Part shown: in pieces, positions 24,175 to 32,790 of the stretch | Layout: each line of letters begins with the position of its first letter | Numbering within the stretch: position 1 is the first letter of the stretch | Source of the DNA: Granulicella sp. S156 | GTDB taxonomy: Bacteria; Acidobacteriota; Terriglobia; Terriglobales; Acidobacteriaceae | NCBI RefSeq assembly: GCF_009766105.1 | Contig: NZ_LMUH01000013.1 | Coordinates: forward strand, 496,332 to 560,331 | DNA: 64,000 nt | Direction: 5' to 3' | The notes under the pieces: generated by a model | Told to the model about the DNA's origin: nothing | Database searches by the model: none | The model's input: only the letters and a program-made list of their open reading frames with translations | Program-made: the position numbers and the translations under genes

Positions 24175-25422
24175 ATGAATCAACAACGGCGTGTTGTCGT
24201 AACCGGCGTAGGTCTCATAAGCCCGGTTGGTATTGGCACGGAAGAGACCTGGGCCGCCCTACTGAACGGCGAATCGGGCATCGCTCCAATCCAGTTGTTC
24301 GATGCCTCCCAGTTTGCCTGCCGGTTCGCCGGTGAGGTGAAAGACTTTGTCCCAGAGAGATACATCGATCGCAAAGACATCAAAAAGATGGGTCGATTCA
24401 TCCAGTTTGCGATGGCCGCTGCAGAATTTGCTTTAGCGCAAGCGGGGCTGCACATCACAGAAGAAAATGCGGAACGCGTAGGTGTCTATGTTGGTAGCGG
24501 AATCGGCTCATTTGAGGTAATCGAACGGGAGCACGCGAAGCTCCTCGCAAGTGGCCCTGATCGTGTCTCGCCCTTCTTTATCAACGCTACGATCGCGAAT
24601 CTGGCGTCGGGACAGATTTCCATCAAGTACGGTGCGAGGGGGCCAAATCTGACCTGTGCCACGGCTTGTACCACTGGCGCACATGGCATAGGGGAAGCCT
24701 GGCACATCATTCGCCGTGGCGATGCAGATGTCATGATCTGCGGTGGCAGCGAAGCCGCTGTAACGCCTCTCTCTATCGCTGGTTTTGCCGCGATGCGTGC
24801 GCTCTCTACATGTAACGAGAATCCCGAGACAGCATCACGCCCGTGGGATAAACAGCGGGATGGATTCGTTGCGGGTGAGGGAGCCGGAGTGCTGGTCCTC
24901 GAGGAGCTGGAAAGTGCTCAGGCTCGAGGAGCGACGATCCTCGCCGAACTTGTTGGCTACGCCGCTAACTCCGATGCCTTCCATACCAACGCGCCGCCGG
25001 AAGACGGTCGTGGCGTGCGGCGAGTGATGCAGCTTGCCCTCGATCGCGCAGGACTTGTGCCGGCTGACATCCAGTATCTAAATGCTCACGCCACTTCAAC
25101 GCCACTCGGCGATCGCGCCGAGGCTCGCGCGATTGCCGATGCGTTCGGAGATCACGCGGACAAACTGCTCGTGAGTTCTACCAAGTCGATGACAGGGCAT
25201 CTGCTTGGTGGAGCGGGAAGTCTCGAAGCGGGCATCACCGTTCTGGCTCTGCGGGATCAGATGGCGCCTCCCACTACAAACATTGAACAACTGGATGAAA
25301 CGATCAAGCTGAATCTTGTTCTCGACAAAGGCGTCTCCACGCCGATGAAGTATGCGATGAGTAACTCCTTCGGCTTTGGGGGGACCAACGCTTCACTCAT
25401 CTTTCAAAGATGGTTGCCTTGA
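24175..25422 (+). CDS. fabF: Beta-ketoacyl-ACP synthase II
   Basis: The 415-aa protein is a complete KAS II: nucleophile Cys in CATACTTGAHG (near 164), first His in NAHATSTPLGD (near 304), Lys in STKSMTGHLLGG (near 335) with the second His near 340, and FGFGGTNASL at the end. It condenses malonyl-ACP with acyl-ACP in fatty-acid elongation. Being outside a fab cluster and behind a MarR regulator, it may be a second, regulated FabF paralogue. AAAGGAG precedes the ATG. Confidence 0.93.
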   Translation: MNQQRRVVVTGVGLISPVGIGTEETWAALLNGESGIAPIQLFDASQFACRFAGEVKDFVPERYIDRKDIKKMGRFIQFAMAAAEFALAQAGLHITEENAERVGVYVGSGIGSFEVIEREHAKLLASGPDRVSPFFINATIANLASGQISIKYGARGPNLTCATACTTGAHGIGEAWHIIRRGDADVMICGGSEAAVTPLSIAGFAAMRALSTCNENPETASRPWDKQRDGFVAGEGAGVLVLEELESAQARGATILAELVGYAANSDAFHTNAPPEDGRGVRRVMQLALDRAGLVPADIQYLNAHATSTPLGDRAEARAIADAFGDHADKLLVSSTKSMTGHLLGGAGSLEAGITVLALRDQMAPPTTNIEQLDETIKLNLVLDKGVSTPMKYAMSNSFGFGGTNASLIFQRWLP

Positions 25423-25441
25423 TCTTGAAATGGCTACCGTA

Positions 25442-26338
25442 TCAGAGCCATTCAAGCTGCCGGGGTTTAAACCCAAGTACCCTCTTCGCCTTTGCATTCG
25501 AAGCCCCGCGCAGCTTCGTTTGGTAATAGACAGCGTCTTCTCCAGCAGTCCTTCGGGCATCCTCAACTGAAACCCGTTCTGGTGCCGGAGCTGCAACAAA
25601 CCGGCAAAACGCGGGCAGCCACTCACGCATCAGGCTCGGCTCATCCTGTACCACGTGATAGATCCCGGGCTCGCAGTCGAGAGCTGCGACAGTAGCCAAC
25701 GCAGCATCCTCAATATGCACCCAGTTCCATGCGCCTTCGCCCTCGCCGATCAAAGGCAGTTGCGCTGCCCGCACTTGGTCTGCCGCGCCGCCATCAGGGT
25801 GATACCACGTGTTTGGCCCATAGAAAAATCCATAACGCAGAGCGATGCCTTCCATAGAACCCAGTACGCGGGTTTCCAGAGCGGTGTAGGTTTGTGAGTT
25901 GGTAGACACGCCGGGGCTTGCATCGACGGCCAGTCCTTCTGACTCGTCTGCGAGTCCGTTACCGGGTCGCAGAAAGAACCCGGTCGACTGCTGAATGTAC
26001 CGTCGCACTCCGCAAGCCTGAGCTGCACGATGCAGATTTCCTCCGCCCTCCAGTCTCAGCTTTCGGTCACCGGGCTGATAGGCGGGCATGTCTCTTGGAT
26101 CTTTCGGCAGGGCGGTAAGCTCATCGATCACCACCTCGGCCTGCGACTGCCGCAGCGCGGATTCCAAGGCTGCCGCATCGAACGCATCTACCATTGCAGC
26201 GGTCGCGCCTATCTCACGAAGCTTCTTGGCTGCTGTTTCGGTTCGTGTCATGCCGGTGACCGCATGTCCCTTGCGAATCAGCTCCGTAATGAGCGGCTGC
26301 CCAATCGCTCCACTGGCGCCTGCAACAAAAATATTCAT
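25442..26338 (-). CDS. NAD(P)-dependent epimerase/dehydratase (extended SDR)
   Basis: The 298-aa protein begins with the Rossmann dinucleotide motif (MNIFVAGASGAIGQPLITEL, GASGAIG near residue 7). A YIQQSTGFF strand and an ALETRVL segment follow, with the substrate part at the C-end. The Tyr-x3-Lys catalytic pair is not in the classical form, so an atypical SDR. ATG at 26338 has AAAGGAGG upstream. It is convergent with fabF, with only 19 bases between, and heads leftward behind the cupin/AhpD-like pair. Confidence 0.85.
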   Translation of the reverse strand: MNIFVAGASGAIGQPLITELIRKGHAVTGMTRTETAAKKLREIGATAAMVDAFDAAALESALRQSQAEVVIDELTALPKDPRDMPAYQPGDRKLRLEGGGNLHRAAQACGVRRYIQQSTGFFLRPGNGLADESEGLAVDASPGVSTNSQTYTALETRVLGSMEGIALRYGFFYGPNTWYHPDGGAADQVRAAQLPLIGEGEGAWNWVHIEDAALATVAALDCEPGIYHVVQDEPSLMREWLPAFCRFVAAPAPERVSVEDARRTAGEDAVYYQTKLRGASNAKAKRVLGFKPRQLEWL

Positions 26339-26389
26339 CTCTTTTCCTCCTTTGGAATGGATGGGCTTCAATCGAAGGTGGCTGTATCG

Positions 26390-26770
26390 CTACTTTACGG
26401 GCTCCAGGAGCGGGGCTCCTTTGTCCTTGACGAAAAATACGAGAAACTTTGCCGGTTCGGTTTTGCTCGCGTTTCGGCCGACGACATGAATGTCCTGCGG
26501 TGATTCGTAGAACGTATCGCCGGGTCTGAGCGTCCGTTCCTTTCCACCCTTCACCTGCATCACCACAGTGCCTTCGAGCACGTAAACAAACACATGCGCA
26601 TTGTGGCGATGTACGGCATCAACCTCTCCGGGCGCAAACTCCACGGTGATCATCGTGCCTTCTTTGCCGGGAATACCGGTGAGGTCTTTTGAGAGAAGCG
26701 GTGTGACCTTCGCCTGTTGAGCTGTCAGGGGCATCGTCAGGAGGAACAACAGGAGGAGGATGCGCTTCAT
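26390..26770 (-). CDS. Exported cupin-domain protein
   Basis: The 126-aa protein has a signal peptide (about 1-18, KRILLLLFLLTMPLTAQ) and a single cupin barrel with HRHNAHVFVYVLEG (metal His) and RPGDTFYESP. It is thus a periplasmic small-molecule binding or modifying protein. The start codon shares one base with the stop of the upstream gene (TAATG), so translation is coupled. Function unknown beyond the fold. Confidence 0.85.
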   Translation of the reverse strand: MKRILLLLFLLTMPLTAQQAKVTPLLSKDLTGIPGKEGTMITVEFAPGEVDAVHRHNAHVFVYVLEGTVVMQVKGGKERTLRPGDTFYESPQDIHVVGRNASKTEPAKFLVFFVKDKGAPLLEPVK

Positions 26771-27249
26771 TACTTTCCTCCCTCCGTCTTGTGTGTGCTC
26801 GGCTGGTATTCTCCCGGCACCATGCGGAATGGAATCGCTATGCGGTTCCAACCATTGATGGTGATGACCACAAGTGTCAGGTTGACAAGTTCCTCGTCGG
26901 AGAACCGCTGTTTCGCCTCCTCGTAGACCGCATCGGACACATGGCCCTCGGTAATCAGCGTTACCGCTTCGGTCCATGCCAGCGCTGCACGCTCGCGATC
27001 GGTGAAGAACGGTGTCTCGCGCCATGCGGAGAGCGCATAGAGGCGCTGCTCGGTCTCGCCCTCGGCGCGAGCATCCTTTGAGTGCATATCGATGCAATAA
27101 GCGCATCCGTTGACTTGCGAGGCACGCATCTTGACCAACTCGATCAGAGAGGGCTCTAGTTTGGAGGCCTTCCTGACAAATGCCTCCATGCTGAGCATAG
27201 CCGTGTACGCTGCCGGAGACGCCTTCTGTGCTTCTAATCTGGGTTTCAT
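26770..27249 (-). CDS. Carboxymuconolactone decarboxylase/AhpD-like protein
   Basis: The 159-aa protein contains VNGCAYCIDMHSKDAR, the CxxC-His motif of AhpD-like alkylhydroperoxidase proteins (about residue 54-66), followed by helices typical of the CMD fold. It likely has peroxidase or thiol-disulfide activity. Start ATG at 27249 has GGAGAGGAG upstream. It is divergent from the MocR regulator at 27352 and co-transcribed with the cupin gene and probably the SDR gene. Confidence 0.9.
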   Translation of the reverse strand: MKPRLEAQKASPAAYTAMLSMEAFVRKASKLEPSLIELVKMRASQVNGCAYCIDMHSKDARAEGETEQRLYALSAWRETPFFTDRERAALAWTEAVTLITEGHVSDAVYEEAKQRFSDEELVNLTLVVITINGWNRIAIPFRMVPGEYQPSTHKTEGGK

Positions 27250-27315
27250 GATCTCGCTCCTCTCCTTCAAAGCATAGAGAGAATGTGGTCTAGCAGTAAG
27301 GTCCATAATTAAAAT

Positions 27316-27329
27316 GTGGAATAGTCCAC
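27316..27329. promoter_or_regulatory. Putative MocR operator in the divergent region
   Basis: GTGGA-ATAG-TCCAC is a perfect 5-bp inverted repeat, and GGTCCAT at 27300-27306 repeats one arm. MocR-type regulators often bind combinations of direct and inverted repeats in the divergent promoter. Confidence 0.4.
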
Positions 27330-27351
27330 TTGCTCGACGGAATTGAGGATC

Positions 27352-28845
27352 ATGCCAAAGACCGAAACGTTCCAGGACCTATCCCTTGTCAGTTCGGGGA
27401 GCCACGGTGAACTCTGGCGCTGGCTCTATACGGAACTGAGGGCCGCGATCCTCGATGGCCGTCTACGCCCAGGGAGCAGGCTCCCCTCTACGCGTAGCCT
27501 GGCTGTGCAGTACCAGCTTTCGCGCGGTACCGTTGTAGCGGCGTTTGATCAGTTGCAGGCCGAGGGCTATACGCACACAGAGATCGGCTCTGGAACCTTC
27601 GTCGCCTCAGGTCTGCCAGACCCTCCCTTATCGTCGCCGCGCACTAAGCCTGCGCTTACGCTGCCACCGTCCACTGCTACGCTAAGCAAGCGTGCAATAG
27701 AAACCCTCAAAGGGATAACGGTTATGCCCGCACCGCACTCGGTCGGCAAAGCGTTTCGCGCCTATGAACCTGCCATCGATCTCTTTCCTGTCGAACTTTG
27801 GGCCCGCGTTGCGGCTCGTGTCCTTCGTCACGCGCCCAGGTCTCTCTATGGCCACGGCAATGCCGCTGGATATCCACCGCTACGCCGCGCTATAGCGGAA
27901 TACATTGGGACGTCACGCGGTGTGCGTTGTTTGCCGGAGCAGATCATCGTTACCTCGGGGGCGCAACAGGCTCTCGACCTCATCGGACGCTTTTTGCTGG
28001 ATCCCGGCGATCCTGTCTGGATAGAAGACCCTGGCTATCCCGGCGCATGGCAGACGCTTCGAGCTACCGGCGCGCGCATGATCCCGGTCCCCGTCGATCA
28101 AGACGGTCTCAACGTTGTAGCAGGGATGAAGCTCTCGCCCCGTGCAAAGCTGGCCTATGTAACACCGGCCAATCAATTTCCGCTGAGTGTCACCATGTCC
28201 GCCGATCGCCGCATGGAGTTGTTGAACTGGGCCGTGGGTGCGGGAGCATGGATCGTCGAAGACGAGTACGACGCCGAGTACCGCTACCACGGTCGTCCTG
28301 TAGCTGCTCTGCAAAGCCTTGATCGCTCAGGATCCGTCATTTATGTTGGGACCTTCACCAAGATGCTCTTCAATGCGTTGCGTCTGGGTTTCATGGTGCT
28401 GCCGCAACGGCTGGTTGGAGCCTTTGAAGCCGCCAGAAGCTTTGTGGACCGTCACCCTCCGACGCTCGATCAGGCGATTCTCGCCGAATTCATCACGGAG
28501 GGTCACTTCGGCCATCATGTACGCAGAATGCGCCAGACCTACTCCGAGCGGATGGAGATATTGAAGGAATCAGCAGACAAGGACTTGGATGGTCTGCTCG
28601 ATGTGACTGCCGCTGCTGCAGGCATGCGGACTGTAGCGTGGCTCAAGGCAGGAACATCGGACAAGGTTGCAGCCGAGCGAGCCAGCCAGCTCGGACTCGA
28701 GGTCATGGCCTTGTCGGCATTCACTTTTCAGCAGAAACAAAGGCCTGCCCTGATACTGGGCTTTGCCGGGTGCAATCCCGACGAGCTTCGCCGCGGCGTA
28801 TCGGTATTGGCGACAGCCCTGCGAGGCTCTCCCGCGCTACGATAG
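27352..28845 (+). CDS. MocR/PdxR-type GntR regulator with aminotransferase domain
   Basis: The 497-aa protein has an N-terminal GntR winged helix (about 20-85; GSRLPSTRSLAVQYQLSRGT) and a C-terminal fold-type I aminotransferase domain (about 130-490) with VEDEYDAEYRYHGRP and the PLP-lysine segment YVGTFTKMLFNALRLG. Such proteins use PLP as effector and control PLP or amino-compound metabolism, or neighbouring transporters and oxidoreductases. It is divergent from the AhpD/cupin/SDR set, its probable target. The ATG at 27352 is preceded by GAGG at short spacing; a TTG 9 bases earlier is possible. Confidence 0.92.
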   Translation: MPKTETFQDLSLVSSGSHGELWRWLYTELRAAILDGRLRPGSRLPSTRSLAVQYQLSRGTVVAAFDQLQAEGYTHTEIGSGTFVASGLPDPPLSSPRTKPALTLPPSTATLSKRAIETLKGITVMPAPHSVGKAFRAYEPAIDLFPVELWARVAARVLRHAPRSLYGHGNAAGYPPLRRAIAEYIGTSRGVRCLPEQIIVTSGAQQALDLIGRFLLDPGDPVWIEDPGYPGAWQTLRATGARMIPVPVDQDGLNVVAGMKLSPRAKLAYVTPANQFPLSVTMSADRRMELLNWAVGAGAWIVEDEYDAEYRYHGRPVAALQSLDRSGSVIYVGTFTKMLFNALRLGFMVLPQRLVGAFEAARSFVDRHPPTLDQAILAEFITEGHFGHHVRRMRQTYSERMEILKESADKDLDGLLDVTAAAAGMRTVAWLKAGTSDKVAAERASQLGLEVMALSAFTFQQKQRPALILGFAGCNPDELRRGVSVLATALRGSPALR

Positions 28846-28863
28846 AGTCCGAGGAGATTTATC

Positions 28864-29325
28864 ATGCAACCGCAAGTAGGCGAACTCGTAGAAAACTTCA
28901 CCCTGCCCGATCAGGATGGGAACACCATCAACCTCACCGACTTCGCCGGCAAGCCCGTCGTACTCTTCTTCTATCCGAAAGCCGATACGCCCGGCTGCAC
29001 GATCGAAGCCTGCGGCTTCCGCGATCACTTCGCCAAGCTCCAGAAGGCAGGTGTCGTCGTCCTTGGCATCTCTCGCGATACGGTGAAGGCCCAGAAGAAA
29101 TTCGCCGACAAGTACGACCTGAAATACCCCTTGCTCGCTGACGCCGATCAAACGATCGTCAACCGCTTCGAGCTCGTCAAGCCGAAGACGATGTACGGCA
29201 AGCTGGTCAGCGGCGTTGAACGCACAACCTTCGTCATCGGCCCTGATCAGAAGCTGTTGCACGTCTTCCATAAGGTCAAGCCGGAAGGCCACGCCGAGGA
29301 AGTTTTGGCGCTATTGAAGAAGTAA
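28864..29325 (+). CDS. bcp: Thioredoxin-dependent thiol peroxidase (Bcp/PrxQ)
   Basis: The 153-aa peroxiredoxin has FFYPKADTPGCTIEACGFRD with peroxidatic Cys45 and resolving Cys50, the five-residue spacing of the Bcp/PrxQ class. It reduces peroxides using thioredoxin. ATG follows GAGGAG. Only two bases separate its stop from the deacetylase gene, so they form an operon. Confidence 0.95.
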   Translation: MQPQVGELVENFTLPDQDGNTINLTDFAGKPVVLFFYPKADTPGCTIEACGFRDHFAKLQKAGVVVLGISRDTVKAQKKFADKYDLKYPLLADADQTIVNRFELVKPKTMYGKLVSGVERTTFVIGPDQKLLHVFHKVKPEGHAEEVLALLKK

Positions 29326-29327
29326 CG

Positions 29328-30062
29328 ATGATTGCCCCAACCATCCCTGAAGATCTGGTGCTCGGCGCAACTGTGGCCGCTGCGGCGGCGTTCGTCGTGA
29401 CCAACGCCGCCCTTCGGCCTGGGTCCCAGCTCTTCGGCAGCACTTTGGTCGCGGGCAGGAACCCTCAGGAAGTAGCCCTCACCTATGACGACGGCCCGAA
29501 CGACGACGCGACCGGCGAGTTGTTGAACCTGCTGGCGCGTCACAATGCCCGTGCCACCTTCTTCATGATCGGGCGCTTCGTACGGCAGCGGCCCGAGATC
29601 GTCCGCGCGGTGCAGGCTGCCGGCCACCTCATCGGTAACCATACTGAGACGCATCCGTGGCTTGCCTGGCAATCTGCGCGTGTGATTCGTGAAGAGTTGC
29701 GCACCTGCAACGAGGCGCTGGAAGATGCGCTTGGCGCTCCTGTACGCTACTTCCGCCCACCCCATGGAGCTCGTCGTCCGGCAGTTATGCGTATTGCCCG
29801 CGAACTCGGCCTGACAACGGTGCAGTGGAATGTAATGGGGTTCGACTGGGAGCCTATCGGTGCCGACGGCATCGTGCGCCACGTAGACAGGGGACTGGCC
29901 CGCGCGCAGAGGCGTGGGGTTGGCGCGAACATCCTGCTACATGACGGCTATGACCAGGCGATGGGAACAGACCGCAGTGCCACAGTGAAGGCAACAGGTG
30001 CCTTGCTGGAGCGCTTTAGCAGAGAAGGCAAGCGTGTCGTTACAGTCGACGCATGGGGATAG
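29328..30062 (+). CDS. Polysaccharide deacetylase (NodB/CE4 domain)
   Basis: The 244-aa protein has an N-terminal hydrophobic segment (about 10-27) that may anchor it, then the CE4 domain: TYDDGP (catalytic Asp, near 52), NHTETHPW (metal His pair, near 103), YFRPPHG (near 139) and a late LLHDGY (near 205). It probably N-deacetylates a cell-wall or exopolysaccharide sugar. Confidence 0.9.
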   Translation: MIAPTIPEDLVLGATVAAAAAFVVTNAALRPGSQLFGSTLVAGRNPQEVALTYDDGPNDDATGELLNLLARHNARATFFMIGRFVRQRPEIVRAVQAAGHLIGNHTETHPWLAWQSARVIREELRTCNEALEDALGAPVRYFRPPHGARRPAVMRIARELGLTTVQWNVMGFDWEPIGADGIVRHVDRGLARAQRRGVGANILLHDGYDQAMGTDRSATVKATGALLERFSREGKRVVTVDAWG

Positions 30063-30079
30063 CAAAAAAATGAGGGATA

Positions 30080-30156
30080 TGGTGCACCCGAGAAGATTCG
30101 AACTTCTGACCTACAGCTTCGGAGGCTGCCGCTCTATCCAGCTGAGCTACGGGTGC
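30080..30156 (-). tRNA. tRNA-Arg (CCG)
   Basis: The minus strand folds as tRNA with acceptor GCACCCG, a D arm, anticodon loop CTCCGAA (anticodon CCG, reads CGG), T arm with GTTCGAAT, and an encoded CCA (30080-30082). Confidence 0.96.
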
Positions 30157-30183
30157 ACTGCTTAAGCGTAGCATAGGGGCATT

Positions 30184-30717
30184 ATGAACTCACTCCGCAC
30201 CGCCCTCCTCGCAGCCGTTTTTGCCCCGCTCACCCTCATGGGCGTGGCCCAAGAGCCTCTTGCCTCTCCCGCAGCTACCGCCGAGACCACCCTCGCGGGC
30301 CAGTCAGTCACCATCCATTACAACTCGCCTGCAATTCGCGGACGCAAGATCATGGGCGGACTCGTTCCTTATGGCCAGGTCTGGCGTACCGGCGCAAACC
30401 CAGCGACGACCCTCATCACCGCCACCGGCCTGAAGATTGGCACGCTGGACGTTCCCGCCGGTACATACACCATCTACACACTGCCTGCCGCTCCTGGTAC
30501 TCCATGGTTGCTGATCGTGAACAAGCAGACCGGTCAGTGGGGAACCGAGTACCACCAGGAGCAGGACCTCGGCCGCACGCCGCTGCACTTCGACAAGCTT
30601 TCAGCGCCGCAGGAATCCATGAGCATCAGCTTCGAGAAGACAACCGCACACTCAACCGAACTGCATGTGAAGTGGGAGACGACAGACGAGTGGGTGAAGG
30701 TCGAAGCAGCGAAGTAG
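30184..30717 (+). CDS. Exported DUF2911 protein
   Basis: The 177-aa protein has a signal peptide (about 1-21) and a DUF2911 domain with SVTIHYNSPAIRGRKIMGGL and PYGQVWRTGANPATTL. This family is common in Bacteroidota and Acidobacteriota; its function is unknown. Ends just before a strong bidirectional terminator. Confidence 0.9.
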   Translation: MNSLRTALLAAVFAPLTLMGVAQEPLASPAATAETTLAGQSVTIHYNSPAIRGRKIMGGLVPYGQVWRTGANPATTLITATGLKIGTLDVPAGTYTIYTLPAAPGTPWLLIVNKQTGQWGTEYHQEQDLGRTPLHFDKLSAPQESMSISFEKTTAHSTELHVKWETTDEWVKVEAAK

Positions 30718-30736
30718 CTGTACCTGACTGAAACAG

Positions 30737-30765
30737 AAAGGCCTGCTCCTAGGAGCAGGCCTTTT
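30737..30765. terminator. Bidirectional terminator
   Basis: A 28-bp perfect palindrome (AAAGGCCTGCTCCT and its complement) flanked by A and T runs, between the convergent DUF2911 gene and gcvPB, serving both. Confidence 0.9.
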
Positions 30766-30783
30766 GCTGTTTTCTATCCGTCG

Positions 30784-32331
30784 TTACCACTCTTTCGCCG
30801 CGGTATCCGGTGTGAGCTGCGTCGAAGCCACTGGGGCTTTCCAGCGCAGGATTGGCTTGCGCGCGGCGGTGGTCTCATCCAGCCGCTGTAGCCGTGTGGA
30901 GTGCGGAGCGTTCTGCACCAGCTCAGGATTCTCCTCGGCCTCGCGTGCAATCTGCTTCAGCGCATCGATCAGCAGGTCGAGCTCTTCGCGCGACTCACTC
31001 TCCGTTGGCTCGATCATCATTGCGCCGTTGACCACGAGAGGGAACGAGACCGTGTACGCATGGAAGCCGTAATCGATCAGCCGCTTGCCCATATCGCCGG
31101 TCTTGACGCCGTTCTTGGCCTGCAGTTTGTCGCTGAACACGACCTCATGCAGGGATGGCGACTTGTACGGCAGTTCGAAGGTGCCTTCGAGCTTGGCACG
31201 GATGTAGTTCGCGTTGAGCACGGCGTCTTCGGTCGTCTGGCGCAGGCCATCGGGACCGTTGGCGAGGATGTAGGCCAGAGCGCGAATGAACATGCCGAAG
31301 TTGCCGTACCAGGCGCGCACGCGTCCCACCGACTGCGGACGGTTGTAATCCAGGCCCAGCGAGCCGTCGGGGTTGGTCTTGACGACAGGCGTTGGCAGAA
31401 ACGGCTCAAGGATCTTCTTGCAGGCGACCGGTCCCGAACCCGGACCACCACCGCCGTGCGGCGTCGAGAAGGTCTTGTGCAGGTTCAGGTGCATTACGTC
31501 CGCGCCAAAGTCGCCGGGCCGCGTCTTGCCGCACAGAGCGTTCATATTCGCGCCGTCCATGTAGAGCAGCGCGCCCTTCGCATGCAGAATGTCCGCAATC
31601 TTGTGAATATCGCTCTCAAAGACGCCGATCGTCGAAGGATTCGTAAGCATCAGGGCGGCGACATCCCCATCGACCATCCGCTCCAGTTCGGCAAGATCGA
31701 CCATGCCCTGGGCGTTCGACTTGAGGTTTGCCACCTGGTACCCGCACACTGCTGCAGTAGCGGGATTCGTCCCGTGCGCGGAGTCGGGGATGAGCACCTT
31801 CTTGCGCGGATTCCCCTGCGACTGATGATAGGCGCGCGCCAGCAGGATGCCGGTGAACTCACCATGTGCTCCGGCGGCAGGCTGCAAGGTGATCGTGTCC
31901 ATGCCGGTGATCTCGATGAGGCAATCGGACAGGAGCTTCATAATACCCAGCGCGCCCTGGCTCAGAGATTCCGGCTGATAGGGGTGTGCCTCTGCCAGCC
32001 CTTCAAGTCTCGCCACGGCCTCATTGATACGCGGGTTGTACTTCATGGTGCAGGAGCCCAGCGGATACATGCCGAGGTCGATCGCATAATTCCATGTAGA
32101 TAGACGCGTAAAGTGACGGATGATCTCTATCTCCGAAAGCTCGGGCATCGCGCCGAGATCGTCGGTGCGTACGGTGTTGCCCAGAAGGGAGGCGGCATCC
32201 ACCGCAGGCACATCGAGCTGCGCGAGACGATAGCCCTTCTTGCCGGACGAGGACTTCTCGAAGATCAGGTCTTCGTTCTGATTGACGTGCGTGGTTGCCT
32301 TAATGGGTGTTCCAACAAATTTATCTGACAT
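30784..32331 (-). CDS. gcvPB: Glycine dehydrogenase (decarboxylating) subunit 2
   Basis: The 515-aa protein is the PLP-binding half of a split P protein of the glycine cleavage system. PLP lysine lies in DVMHLNLHKTFSTPHGGGGP (near 290), with IPDSAHGTNPA and LMLTNPSTIGVFE upstream. With GcvPA it decarboxylates glycine and passes the aminomethyl group to GcvH. ATG at 32331 (MSDKFVGTP) is used; the frame extends 11 codons further. It is the last gene of the cluster and separated from gcvPA by a 114-aa gene. Confidence 0.95.
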   Translation of the reverse strand: MSDKFVGTPIKATTHVNQNEDLIFEKSSSGKKGYRLAQLDVPAVDAASLLGNTVRTDDLGAMPELSEIEIIRHFTRLSTWNYAIDLGMYPLGSCTMKYNPRINEAVARLEGLAEAHPYQPESLSQGALGIMKLLSDCLIEITGMDTITLQPAAGAHGEFTGILLARAYHQSQGNPRKKVLIPDSAHGTNPATAAVCGYQVANLKSNAQGMVDLAELERMVDGDVAALMLTNPSTIGVFESDIHKIADILHAKGALLYMDGANMNALCGKTRPGDFGADVMHLNLHKTFSTPHGGGGPGSGPVACKKILEPFLPTPVVKTNPDGSLGLDYNRPQSVGRVRAWYGNFGMFIRALAYILANGPDGLRQTTEDAVLNANYIRAKLEGTFELPYKSPSLHEVVFSDKLQAKNGVKTGDMGKRLIDYGFHAYTVSFPLVVNGAMMIEPTESESREELDLLIDALKQIAREAEENPELVQNAPHSTRLQRLDETTAARKPILRWKAPVASTQLTPDTAAKEW

Positions 32332-32373
32332 GCCTACCGCCTTAACTCGTATCTCGAAACTCACGACTCGAAA

Positions 32374-32718
32374 CTAGAAATCCTCTTCGTCCAAGCCACT
32401 GCCGTCAGCGGAATAACTTCCAGCCTCCGGTCCATCTAAATCTTCTTCACGCAGACCCAGCGCAATGACCGTACCGCTTTCGAACTCGATTGTCAGCGAC
32501 TCCATCTCTTCCAACGCGGCCTTTGCGACTGTCTCGCCGATCTGCGCGCAGAGGGCGTTGCGATACTCCGGCTCGCCGAAAGCGATGCTGAAGTCCGCGA
32601 GCAGCACGTGCGGCCATGCGTAGAGAGTGACCAGGGGCCCTTCGAAGCGCAGACGGACGTAGTCGGCGACGAACTCGACCGCCGTTAGTTCCTGACCTTC
32701 GATCTCGGTGATGTCCAT
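32374..32718 (-). CDS. Hypothetical 114-aa protein between the gcvP halves
   Basis: The acidic protein (start MDITEIEGQELTAVEFVADY) is soluble; it contains ADYVRLRFEGPLVTLYAWPH and ends in a Glu/Asp-rich tail. No family recognised. It lies in the same direction 42 bases before gcvPB and 72 after gcvPA, so it is part of the transcript, but an involvement in glycine cleavage is not indicated by sequence. Confidence 0.75.
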   Translation of the reverse strand: MDITEIEGQELTAVEFVADYVRLRFEGPLVTLYAWPHVLLADFSIAFGEPEYRNALCAQIGETVAKAALEEMESLTIEFESGTVIALGLREEDLDGPEAGSYSADGSGLDEEDF

Positions 32719-32749
32719 TACGCTTCCGTTCTTTGTGTTTAGGAGTAGC

Positions 32750-32767
32750 GCGGGGCTTTAGCCCCGC
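32750..32767. repeat. GC-rich hairpin between gcvPA and orf114
   Basis: GCGGGGC-TTTA-GCCCCGC, perfect 7-bp stem, no T tract on the minus strand; an mRNA structure that may attenuate or stabilise the polycistronic message. Confidence 0.7.
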
Positions 32768-32790
32768 AAACCATCTCCGAAAAGCAAAAG

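Noticed and set aside
30901-32103. 400-codon plus-strand frame
   Set aside because: Antisense to gcvPB; biased composition only.
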